A stretch of 64,000 nt of DNA from Diacronema lutheri. Taxonomy: Eukaryota; Haptophyta; Pavlovophyceae; Pavlovales; Pavlovaceae. A program made the translations under genes and the position numbers. The stretch spans positions 186,001 to 250,000 of the forward strand of contig JAGTXO010000027.1 in assembly GCA_019448385.1 (NCBI GenBank), written 5' to 3'. Under the pieces are notes generated by a model. That model had not been told where the DNA came from. It made no database searches and was given only the letters and a program-made list of their open reading frames with translations. Numbering within the stretch: the stretch's first letter is position 1; every line of letters starts with the position of its first letter. Below are positions 11,464 through 21,322 of the stretch, in pieces.

Positions 11464-13155
11464 CTACGACCCCGGGCCGATCCGCACATAGTCTGCGCCG
11501 CCCTGCCGCCGCCGCCAGCCGCAGCGCGCGAGCAGCGCGACGACGCCAAGCGCGCTCAGCGCGCCCGCGGCGCCGCGCACCGCGCCGCGCCCCTCCCATC
11601 GCGCGCGCTCCGCCTCGCGCGCGCGCCGCTCGCTGCTCGAAATGACGACCGCCGGCCATTTCTGCCACGCCGCTCGGTAGGGGAGCGCGCCGCGGTTGGC
11701 CGCGAGCGACTCGCGCACGGGCGGCGCCCTCCATCGAATGCCGCGCGCGCCGGGCTCGGCGAGGCCGTAGCAGTCCCACGCGTCGGGCTGCGGTGCGTCG
11801 AGCGCAACCGCCGGCGGCACCGCGCCCATCGCGCCCGCGCCGAAGTGCCGCAGGCGCGCGGCGTGCGTGCGGTACGAGTAGGCGACCTGGATGGCGGGGT
11901 CGAGGAGGATGCGGCCGTGGCCAATGCGCCAGAGGTCCTTGCACATGAGCGAGCACTCGGACGCGGCGCATTCGGCCGAGCCGGGCGCGGCCGGGTCGAG
12001 CCCCGCTGCCCAGCGGAAGCGGGCGCCATCGTAAAATGGCGCCGTATCAAAAACGGCGATTCCGTTCCAACAGCAGAAGACCTGCACCGGCTCCTCGACG
12101 CGGCGCGCGCACGGCGCGGGCGGCGCCGTGCCGCACGCCGCGCGGTCCGCGCGCAGCGGCAGCCACGCGCCCGGCCGCTTATGCATCGGCCGCTCGGGCG
12201 CGCCGCCGCCGATCGACGGCGGGAGCGCGTGGCGGCCATGGATGTCCGTCAGCACCCATTTGTCGTAAAAGTCCGATTCGCCCGGACCGTCCGAGCGGTG
12301 GAAGTCGAGGCCGCACGCGAGCGAGGCGCGCGAGGTCGTGCCGTGCAGCAGCAGACGAAGCAGATCGCCCTCGCAGAAGACCACGTCGTTTAAAAAGACG
12401 AGCCGGTCGAAGCGCGCGGGCACGCCGCCGCGCGCGGTGCTGGCGTTCGGCGCGCCGGCCGACGCGGACAGCGCGCGGCGAAGCCCATCGTTCAGCTCGT
12501 CATCCTGCGCGGCCAAAGCCGCGCCGCTGTCCGCCCGCCGCGCCCGCCCAGCCACGCCGCCAGCGCCCGTCTCGCCGGCGCCGGGCGACGCCGACGGCTG
12601 CGCGCGCACGCCGCCGCTCGCCGCCGGCAGCGCGTCGAGGTGCGTCCACATGGGCGCGAGCACCTCGTTGCGCAGCTTGGCGAGGAACTCGATGCGCAGG
12701 ATGCCCGTGTCGCCCGTCCGGAACGGGCGCAGCACGCTCACCGGCTCAGCGCCCGTCCGGATGGTGTGCGCGACGCCACGCGCCGTGAGCTCCGCCGCCC
12801 ACGCGCGCAGTCGCGTGTCGGTGCCGTCCGTGCTGCCCGACTCGAGGATCGAGACGTGTGCGCGCGATGCGCCGAGTTGCGCGATGGTCCAGTCGAGCGC
12901 CGCAATCCAGCCCTCGAGCACCGGCGCATTGTTGTGCAGCAGCGCGGCGAAGAAGACGTGCGGCGGCCCGCCGTCCGCGCCGTCGCCGCCGCGGTGGAGC
13001 GCGCCGCGCAGCGCCTCGAGTGCCTCGGGCGGGTACTTGCCCGCGCAACGCGCGCGCCGCGCCAGCTCCGCGCCCGACGGCGCGGCCGCCGCGCCCACCG
13101 CGGCGACGTGCAGCAGCAGCGCCGCGCCCGCGGCGGAGGCGCCAAACCTCCGCAT
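11464..13155 (-). CDS. CAP59/CMT1-type alpha-1,3-mannosyltransferase family protein
   Basis: Intronless, 563 aa. It matches the GT69 / cryptococcal mannosyltransferase family: VFFAALLHNNAPVLEGWIAA, then HVSILESGSTDGTDTRLRAW, EFLAKLRNEVLAPM, RLVFLNDVVFCEGDLLRLLL, ACGLDFHRS, FYDKWVLTDIHGR and CSLMCKDLWRIGHGRILLDP. An N-terminal signal or anchor (ASAAGAALLLHVAAVGAAAA) suggests a Golgi/ER-lumen enzyme. Unusually, a second hydrophobic segment sits near the C terminus (GALSALGVVALLARCGW). The start at 13155 sets the signal at the extreme N terminus. Family members transfer mannose to glycan chains, and algal cell-surface polysaccharide is a likely acceptor (inference). An Ala/Gly-rich insert lies mid-domain. 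Confidence 0.85.
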   Translation of the reverse strand: MRRFGASAAGAALLLHVAAVGAAAAPSGAELARRARCAGKYPPEALEALRGALHRGGDGADGGPPHVFFAALLHNNAPVLEGWIAALDWTIAQLGASRAHVSILESGSTDGTDTRLRAWAAELTARGVAHTIRTGAEPVSVLRPFRTGDTGILRIEFLAKLRNEVLAPMWTHLDALPAASGGVRAQPSASPGAGETGAGGVAGRARRADSGAALAAQDDELNDGLRRALSASAGAPNASTARGGVPARFDRLVFLNDVVFCEGDLLRLLLHGTTSRASLACGLDFHRSDGPGESDFYDKWVLTDIHGRHALPPSIGGGAPERPMHKRPGAWLPLRADRAACGTAPPAPCARRVEEPVQVFCCWNGIAVFDTAPFYDGARFRWAAGLDPAAPGSAECAASECSLMCKDLWRIGHGRILLDPAIQVAYSYRTHAARLRHFGAGAMGAVPPAVALDAPQPDAWDCYGLAEPGARGIRWRAPPVRESLAANRGALPYRAAWQKWPAVVISSSERRAREAERARWEGRGAVRGAAGALSALGVVALLARCGWRRRQGGADYVRIGPGS

Positions 13156-13185
13156 GGACGATGGCGGCGCCCCACGCAAAAATCC
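13156..13185. promoter_or_regulatory. 30-bp gap between divergent start codons
   Basis: Only 30 bp separate the ATG of the mannosyltransferase (-, 13155) from the ATG of the small acidic protein (+, 13186). Either the 5' UTRs overlap or transcription starts inside the opposite gene. No motif is recognisable. Confidence 0.5.
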
Positions 13186-13580
13186 ATGGCGCACGACATC
13201 TTCGAGTTCCTCATGATCGACGAGCCGCGCGACCGGATATTCCTCGCCGGCGGCGACTTTTTCAGCAGGGGAGGTAGCTGCGTGCGCGAGCGCGTACCGC
13301 GCACGCGTCGCTGCGTGCGCGAGCCAGCGCCCCGCCGCGGGCTCAACGCCGCGCGCTTTCGCGCGTCCGCGCACGATGCGCGCGCGTGGACGACGCAACA
13401 GGCGAGGTGCTGCCCGACGAGTCCGGGGACGCCGACGAGGACGCTGCGCCCGTCGCAGCTGACGAGGAGGATGCGCCATGGGGCGTGTCGGACGCCGAAC
13501 TGCAGCACAACCCGTTCCCGCGCGCACCGGTGGCCGCGCCGCCATCAGCAAACGGGCGGATGACGCCCGCCGGCTCGTGA
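13186..13580 (+). CDS. Small acidic protein, 88 aa, unknown
   Basis: Exons 13186-13273 and 13402-13580 join in phase 1 (donor GTAGCTG, acceptor acaacag). The product starts MAHDIFEFLMIDEPRDRIFL, then GGDFFSRGGEVLPDESGDAD. It continues with an acidic segment (EDAAPVAADEEDAPWGVSD) and a short proline-rich tail. It is mostly disordered-looking after residue 30. No family recognised. The reading is supported by consistent phase and protein-like composition. It converges on the formin gene, whose stop is at 13768. Confidence 0.55.
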
Positions 13581-13767
13581 GGTCGGACGCGGCGCGCGCG
13601 GCGATCAGGCAGAGTATATCAAGCACCCGTCAGAGGGCGACGTGCTGGATGCCTGCAGTGACCAAAGCAAGATGACATCATGCCACTCAAAAGCAGCGGC
13701 GCGCGTGCGCACGCCCCGAACCGAAGGGGATGCGCACTCGCGATCGGCCCAATGGTCGGGGCGCGGC

Positions 13768-16700
13768 CTAGGCGCGGGGGCGGCCGGCAGGCGCCTTGCT
13801 CGGCGTGATCGAGAGACCGTTCTTGCGCCGTGAGAAGATGGCCGAGAGCTCGGCGGAACGGAGCTCCTCGCCCTGAGCGGTGGCAGGCGCGTCGGCAGTC
13901 GCGCGCGGCCGCTCGACCGTGCCCGCCATCGTGTTGCGCAGCCGGCGCGTGGCGATGCCCGAGCTCATCTCGGCGACAAGCGCGGCGGCAAAATCGGGCG
14001 CGGGCAGGCGCCCCTCGCCGCCGCCAAAGTTGAAGTGCGGCCTCGGCAAGGCCGCGGGCATGCCGCGCGGCGCGGGCGTGTAATCACCGAGCGCGTCCCT
14101 GCCCTCGCCAGCGCTGCCCTCTTCGTCCTCGTCACTCATGTCGCAGCTCTCGTTGCGCGGGTCGTTTTGGATGGCCTCCAGGTTGGCCGCATCGTTGACA
14201 AAAAAGTCGTCGCCGCCATCCACGCCCGCGCCGCCCGCAACCACGCCGAGCGCATGCGGCGGCGCGGGCGAGAAACCCGACGGCCCGTCGCGCGCGGGCG
14301 AGTCTGCGAGCGCCGACTCGCGCGAGCGCGCCTTGGCGAGCAGCGTCGTGGGCTCGCCCTCGCCGAGCGCCTCTGCAAGCGAACCGAGCACCGAGGGCGG
14401 CTCGGCGAGCGCATGCAGCACCGACGGCAAAAGCTCGTCGCACTGCATCGGCGCGCGACGCGCCACCGCGCGCGCAGCCTCGCGAGCGATCGCCGTGGCC
14501 GCCGAGGAGGCAGCGCCGCCGCCGAGCACGCGCCGAGAGCGCGGCGAGAGCAGCGACGCGATGTCGCCATCGCCATCGTGTCCAGCGCTGCGCTCCAGCC
14601 GCTGGCCGTGCGCAACGCGCGCCCACGAGCGGCCGGCGAGCGCCGAGCCGCGTGGCGACGGCGCGAGCGTCTGCCGACCGCGTGGCGACGGTAGTCCGCG
14701 GCCCCCGCTGCCGTTTGAACTGCGCCCGCCTGCGCGCGCACGCGCGCCGCCACCGTGCTCGTGTGCGATGTCAGCGGGCGCGCGAGCGCGCTGGACGAGC
14801 GCACGGCGCGGTGCGAGCGCACGCGGCGAAAACTCCCACGCCTTCTCGTTTGACCGAGCCCCTTCCCGCCTTCGCGTCGCGCGTGCACCCGATCCACGCG
14901 CCGCGCACCTGACTGCCGCTTCACTTTGCGCACGCCGAGGCTCTCCTTGGCCGCCTGCTGCACTGCAAGCGCCGCGCTCGCCGCGGAGAGCTGGCGCGCG
15001 CTCGGTCGGCCGCCGCCCGCGACAGTCTGCCTGCGCTCGCGCACGCGCCGAGTTGCCTCCTCCCGCTTGGCCGCGTCGATGCGCCGGCGCTCGTCCTGCG
15101 GCGAAATGCGGGATAGGCGAATGGTCGCGGGCGTCAGTCGCGCCGTGCAGCGTGGCGCGTCGACCGGCACGTGGAGCCGGAGGGCGCGCGGGGGCCTCGC
15201 CAAGCGGACGCGGCCACGAGGAGGGGAGTGACTGGCGATGCGATGCGGTCAGGTTCCGTGCAGAAGGAGGCCACAGCGCACCGTGCGCGCGTCTGCCCTC
15301 GCACAGCGCGATGCAACCGCCAACGCTCACGCATGCCTTTGCGCTCCCTCTCTCTGCCCCCTCCTGCGCACGCCGCGAAGGCCCCCTTCCACTCCCCCCC
15401 CCCCCCCGGCCCCGGTCCCGCGTGCGCACGCGCCGAGTCGGACTCACCGCGCGTGCAGCCTCGCCGAAGCGCTCGTTCTCATCGAGAGCCGTCGCGAACG
15501 CGCCGAGCGTCGCACCGAGCGCCTCGAGCGCGCCGTCGAGGCTGGCTTCGGGCTCAGCGAGGTAGGTCGCCACGAGCTCGCGCTCAGCGCGCGCCTCGCT
15601 GATCGTCGCCTCGACTGTCGCGAGCGCCGCCTTCGCCGATGCGGCAAACGCATCCGCAACGTCGACAAACGCGTCGCCGTCGAGCGCGAACGAGCCGCCG
15701 CCGGCGTGCGCGGTACCATTCGAATCAGCCCGCGCGTCCACGCTCGCCCCGCCCGGCAACTTGCCCTGGATGAGCGTGGACGCGAGCGCAACCTTCTCTG
15801 AGCTCGCGACGAGCGCGTCCGCCTCGGCGCGCAGTGCGGACGGCCTGAGCTCGAGCGCGGCGGCCACGGCGGCGCCCTCGCACGAGGCGGTGGGAAGGCA
15901 GACGAGGTGGTGCTCCGCCATGTGCGCGGCAACAAAGTGCATGAGCGTCATCCGCGGGTCGGCGTTGGACCGCATGCCTGCGCACGGCACGTGCGGCGCA
16001 GGGCGCGCGGACGCGGATGGATGGCCGGGTGGTCGCAGCGCGCGTGAGGGCCGCGACTGTGCAGCGCCGACAACGGACACGGCGCTAGCAGGCAGGCGTG
16101 TGGGAGGGCAGCGTATGGAGCTTGCGGAGCGGAGGGTTGCGCAAGCTGGCACGGAGCGGCCGTGCGCAGGCGCCCGGTGGACGGTCCGCCGCATACGCGC
16201 ACGCGCGCGGCGCGCGCACCGAGGACGGTCGTGAGCATCGAATCAAGCTTGAAGCCAAGCGCGCCGCCGCGCTGCGTCGAGCCCGCGTTGAGCGCGTTGC
16301 CCACTTCGAGTACCGTCGCGAGCAGCGCGCGCACGCCATCCGACTCGCGCAGCGTGCGCAGCGCGGCCGCGGCGCGCCGAGCATGCCGCGTCGCCTCCTC
16401 CACCAGCGCGCCGAAGCGGCGAATGTCGGCGATGGCGTTCAAACGTGTCTCCAGATGCGGCATGCGCGCCATCTCGACAAAGACGCGCTCCACCTCGCCG
16501 AGCGTGCCAACCTCTGCAGGCGTGAGCGCAAGCGCGGTCTCGCGCTCATCAGCGGTAGGGACAACCTTGAGAAGCATTTCGCAGCCGTCCGCGGAGAGCA
16601 GCGACTCGTCGAGGCTGAGGAGCGCGGACGTGAGCGAGCCGTCCGGCTTGATGCGCAGCTGCCGCAGCGCAATGCCAATGTTGAGCGCGCGCTTCGCCTC

Positions 16701-19700
16701 GAGCAGCGACGCGCCGCCAGCGCCATGCGCGCCGTGCGCGCCGGCGCCAGTCGCGCGCGCGGAGAGCGCAGATCCGGTCTGGGGCGGCTTGGAGCCAAAG
16801 TGGCGCTCGAGCACGGAGGTCTCAATCGGACGTGCGACGAACGACGCCAGCTTTGGCGGCGGCGGCGGCAGCCGCCCGCCGCCCGCCGCAGCGGCGGGCG
16901 CGAGCGCGGGCTGAGCCGCGGCGTGCAGCGTGTGCCACACCGAGGTGGGCGCGAACTGCGCGGCGCCGAGGCGCTTCCAGTAGAGCGGCTTGAGGCTCGA
17001 GCTAGCGGCCGCCTGCGCGTGCGCCGCGATCGCCACCTCCGCGACCGTGCCAAGCCGAGCAGAACCGGGCGGCGGTGGCGGGGGTGGTGGGGCGCCGCTT
17101 GGCGGCAGTGGCGGTGGCGGTGGCGGTGGCGGCGGCGGCGGCGGCGGCGCGAAGCTCTGCCGGCGCGTGGAGGCAGGCGGCGGCGGCGGCGGCGGCGGCG
17201 GAGGGGGCGGCGGCGGCGCAGGCATCGCTGGCGCGGCGGGTGGCTTGGCTTGCTGGAGCGGCGTGCGCGGCGGTGGCCACGCAGCAGCCAAAGGCTCCTC
17301 GCCCAACGGCACGCACGACATTGCGGCGGCCTCATCGGAGTGATGCTCGGCTTGGCGCGGGAGCTCCGCCGCCGGTGGGTCCAGCATGGGCGCCGCCTCC
17401 TCCGCTTGAGCCAACGCAGCCTTGGCGACCACCTCCGCCTCGACGTCGCCTGCATCCATTGTGTCCGCCTGCGCAACAAGGTCGCCGCGCGGTGTTGGCG
17501 GCGCCGTGCGCGCGTCCGCCTCCGCCTGCAGCAGCGCGCGCTGCTCCTCCCCCTCCCCCGTGGTCACCGTCACCGTCACCGTCACCGCCGCGTGCGCATC
17601 TCCGTGCGCCGCCGTCAGCTGCTCGTGCAGCGGCGGCGGCGGCGGCGGCGCGTGCTGTGGCGTGGGCGGCATGGCCTCGTCCGCCCACGCCACGCTTGGC
17701 AGCCGCGCGCAGTTGTCCTTGTCCGCCTCTTTCGCCTCCGCCGTCGCTTTCGCCATCGCATCCTCCGGCACCGGCGGCGGCGTCAGCTGCGGCGCCGGCG
17801 GCGCGGCGAGATTGTCCGCGCTCGCAGCAGCAGCAGCAGCGGGCTGCCCGTCGCGCGTGGCCAACGGCGCAGCGGCGGGCTGCTGCGCGCACGGCGCGCC
17901 GGGCAGCGGTGAGCGTGCATGCACGGAAGGCGACCGCTCGAGCAGGTGGGGCGGGAGCGGCGGCGGGGCGGCGGGCGGCGACCGGAAAAGCGCAGGGCCG
18001 CGATCGCATGCGACGGGCATGGGCGACGGCGGCAGGCGCGCATTTGCGAAGAAGCCGCCGCCGCCGTCGCCCAACGATGGCGGTGGCGACGTTACCGTCG
18101 CCGTCGCCGTCGCGCTGCCGTGCGAGCGCGCGCCGTGCGCCGGCACTTCGGCCGCTGCCTCCGCCGACACCGCCGGCACGTGCGGCGCGCCCGCCGCGCG
18201 CGCCGCGGCAGCGGCAGCGGCGAGGAGCTGCGGCGGCGGCGGCGGTGGCTGCGCGCGACCCGCGCTGCCAGGCGGACGCTGCCGCCCCACCGCTGAGGCC
18301 GGCGCGGGCGATTCGCGCGCAGCCGACGGCGGCGTGCCCGGCGCGTGCGGCGAAGGGTTCGATGGGTCCGCGCGCCGCGGTGGCAAGAGTGGCTTGGACG
18401 GTGTGGCTTCGCGCGACATCGCAGCCATGGGCATCGTCGTCCCGGCGAGCTGCCAAAGCGCCTGCTCATGCGCCGATGGCGGCGGGCGCGCGGGCGAGCC
18501 AGCCGCCGCCATCGCGTTCCTGAAGCCGAAGCCACGGCCGGGCGGCACGCCGGCGGCCGATTTGGGCGGCGGCGGCGGCGGCTCGTCGCCAACGAGCGCG
18601 ACGACGTGCGCGCGCGTAGGCTGGGCTGCGGCGGCGCGCGCGCCGCCGGGCGAGACGGGCGGCGTGTGCGCGGGCGTTGGCGCCGCGGACGATGTGCGCC
18701 GTGGCGGCGGCGGCGGCGGCGGGCCCAGGCCCATGCACACGGGTGCGTCGCGCGTGGCGACGAACGCGCCGCCGCGAGGCGGCGCGCGCGCGGCGAGCGG
18801 CGCCGATGCCGCCGCCGCGCAGGACGCATCCGTGACCCGCGCCTCGCGCTGGTCGCGCGCCTCCTCCTCCGCCTCCTCCGCGCGCGTGCGCGCATCGGCG
18901 TCGGCGTCGGCGCAGACACGATCGACGCTCGTCGCCGCCTGCCGCGCAATTGGAGCGCCAATCGCGTGCTTGCGCGCAAAGTGCGTCACGCCGTGCACCT
19001 CGACGGGCGACGGCTCGCGCGACGGCACCACGCTGCCGCCACCCGCCGCGCGCGGCGCGACGCGCAACGCGCGCGCCGCCTCTGCCCCGTCCGCCGGCAG
19101 CCGCCGCCCTGCGCCGTCGCCGGCGCCCGCGCCGTCGTCCGCCGACGCGGCGTTGCGCGCGGCGGATTCGGCCGCCAAGGCGGCGCGGGCAATAGCCGCG
19201 GGTCTGTCGGCTCCGCCGTGCTCCTCGTCCGCCACGCGCGCGCTGCTGCGCGCCTCCGCCGGGACGGCGCCAGCGCGCAGCGCGCCGTCCGCGGACTCCT
19301 CGAGGACGGCCGCGTCAAAGTTGAGCAGCCGTCCCGCCAGCGGCGGCGGCGGCGGAAGCGGACCGTTGTTCGAGCGAACTGCACGCGCGTTTGAGCCGGC
19401 CGAGCGCACCGCTGCGCCACCCGTCCCGCCCGACGCTGGCGCGCGGCTCGCCGAGCCGGCGGCGCGCGTGGCCGAGCCAACGAGGGGCGCGAGGCCGAGC
19501 CGCGCGCGCTTGGTCGGCGACGCGAGCGTGAGGGCAACGTCGTCGAGCGCGACGGAGCCAGGCGGCTCGAGCACGGGCCCCGCGTGCGTGGCGTGCGGCG
19601 CGCGCTTGGCGATGCTCGGCGGCGTCGGCGGCAGCACCGGCGGCGCGGGCGGCGCGGGCGCCGGCTGTGCGTCGCCGCCGTCGCCCTCCTCCCAGCCGGG

Positions 19701-19955
19701 CGGCGGTGGCGGCGGCGGGAGCGGCGCGCGAATGGGCGCGCCGCCGTTCTCCTTGTTCTCTCGAATGGCCGACGCCGCGTCGAGCTCGTCGCTTGATTCC
19801 TGGCGCGCCGTGCGGAACGAGTCGAACGCCGAGCTCGCGACCGAGCCATCCTTTGCGAGCGGCGGCGCGGCGGGCCCTGCGTCACCGGGCTTATCCTTGC
19901 TGGCGGAGGTTGGCAACTTGGTCGGCTTGAACAGCGTGTTGAAGTTGAAGTTCAT
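13768..19955 (-). CDS. Formin (FH1-FH2), 1,804 aa
   Basis: Four exons: 19955-16220, 15977-15448, 15095-14909 and 14729-13768. All three junctions match in phase and the total is exactly 1,805 codons. The first roughly 950 residues are proline/alanine-rich, ending in long polyproline FH1 runs (about 17,050-17,260). The FH2 actin-nucleation domain follows: [20 protein letters not shown], then [31 protein letters not shown]-like helices, [20 protein letters not shown] (post-lasso region) and [15 protein letters not shown]. After FH2 come a basic coiled coil ([17 protein letters not shown]) and a C-terminal tail rich in charge. No Rho-binding/FH3 regulatory region is evident at the N terminus. 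It should nucleate and elongate linear actin with profilin. Confidence 0.9.
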
Positions 19956-20177
19956 GCTCGACGCGCCCCGGCTCGGCGCCGGCGAGGCTCTCTCGCGCGC
20001 GAGCGTCCCTCGCGGGCGTCCGCTGCGCTGCGCCTTGGGTTTGAACGCGGCGAGCGTTTCAGTTTTACTACGTTAAAAGGCCCAAAATTGCCCCTCGCCC
20101 TTCGGCCAACAAGCACGGCTCGGAAACTACCGGCGGGGGGTGGAGGTTCTTGCGAGGGACGCTGTGCGCGCGGGCCG
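19956..20177. promoter_or_regulatory. Divergent promoter region, formin / MAP kinase
   Basis: 222 bp lie between the formin start (-, 19955) and the kinase start (+, 20178). A short AT-richer core near 20,055-20,092 (gtttcagttttactacgtta) stands out against GC-rich flanks and is the best place for a shared initiation region. Confidence 0.45.
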
Positions 20178-21268
20178 ATGAGCGAGGAGATCGACAAGCA
20201 CGTGCTGCGCAAGTACGACGTGCAGCAGAAGCTGGGCAAGGGGGTGCGCGCGCATTGTTTCTGCGCGCCCGCGCCGCCGCTTCGCGCGCGCACCTCGCCC
20301 GGCGCACGGCGCGCACGTTGCCGGCGCGCGCCGCGCGCACGGCGCAGGGACCGACGCGCGCCGAGCGCGCGGCGGCTCGCGCAGGCGTACGGCATCGTCT
20401 GGAAGGCGGTGGACAAGCGCACTGGTGAGGTGATTGCGCTCAAGAAGATCTTTGACGCCTTCCAGGTCCGCCCGTCCGAGCGCCTCCGCGTGGCGCCGCG
20501 CGGCACGCCGCCATCGGCCGCCGTGCCCGCGCCGCGCGGGCTGCGCGCTGCTCGGCTTGGGAGGTGGATGGCGCGGCTCTCGAGCGCAGGCTGCTCGGCG
20601 CCACGTGCGCCGCGCATCTCTGCCTGCCGATCGTCGGCCACGGCGCGCACGCCCGCCACAGCACGCGGCGGCTTGCGCGGCGAGCGGGCGCGGCACATGA
20701 CGGAGGGCGGGATGTGTGGATTTGCGGCGGCGCCATCGTGCGAGCAAACGCTTGCGTAGGCCAGCCAGACCGCCAGACCGCCGCTCGCCGCGCGCGGCCA
20801 CGGCGCGCGCGCGGCGCGCATCGGCGCGTCCCACCGCCCGCCTGTTGCATCCCTCGTGCGCATGGGCTGCGGACATGCTGCGGCCCATGCGACAGTGGGA
20901 ACGGGCGAGCCCGGCGCGTGCTCCCGCCCTGCCTGCCGCTGGGCAGCGCCGCTGGGCAGACCACTCCCACCCGCGCCTCACCCGGCGCGCGTCAACCCGC
21001 GCCGTGACGCGTTCTGCGCCCGCCCGCCCGCTCGCTCGCCCGCCCGCCCGCTCGCCCGCCCGCCCGCCCGCCCGCCCGCCCGCCTGTATCCCGTGCGCCG
21101 CGCGTGCGCGCGCGGGCGCCCGTCTATGCGCAGAACTCAACGGACGCGCAGCGCACGTTCCGCGAGGTGATCTTCTTGCAGGAGGTCTACGGGCACGACA
21201 ACATCATCAAGCTGCACAACGTGCGGCGCGGTCGGGCCGGAGAGGTCCGGGGGGAAAAGGATGGGGAA

Positions 21269-21322
<54 letters not shown>

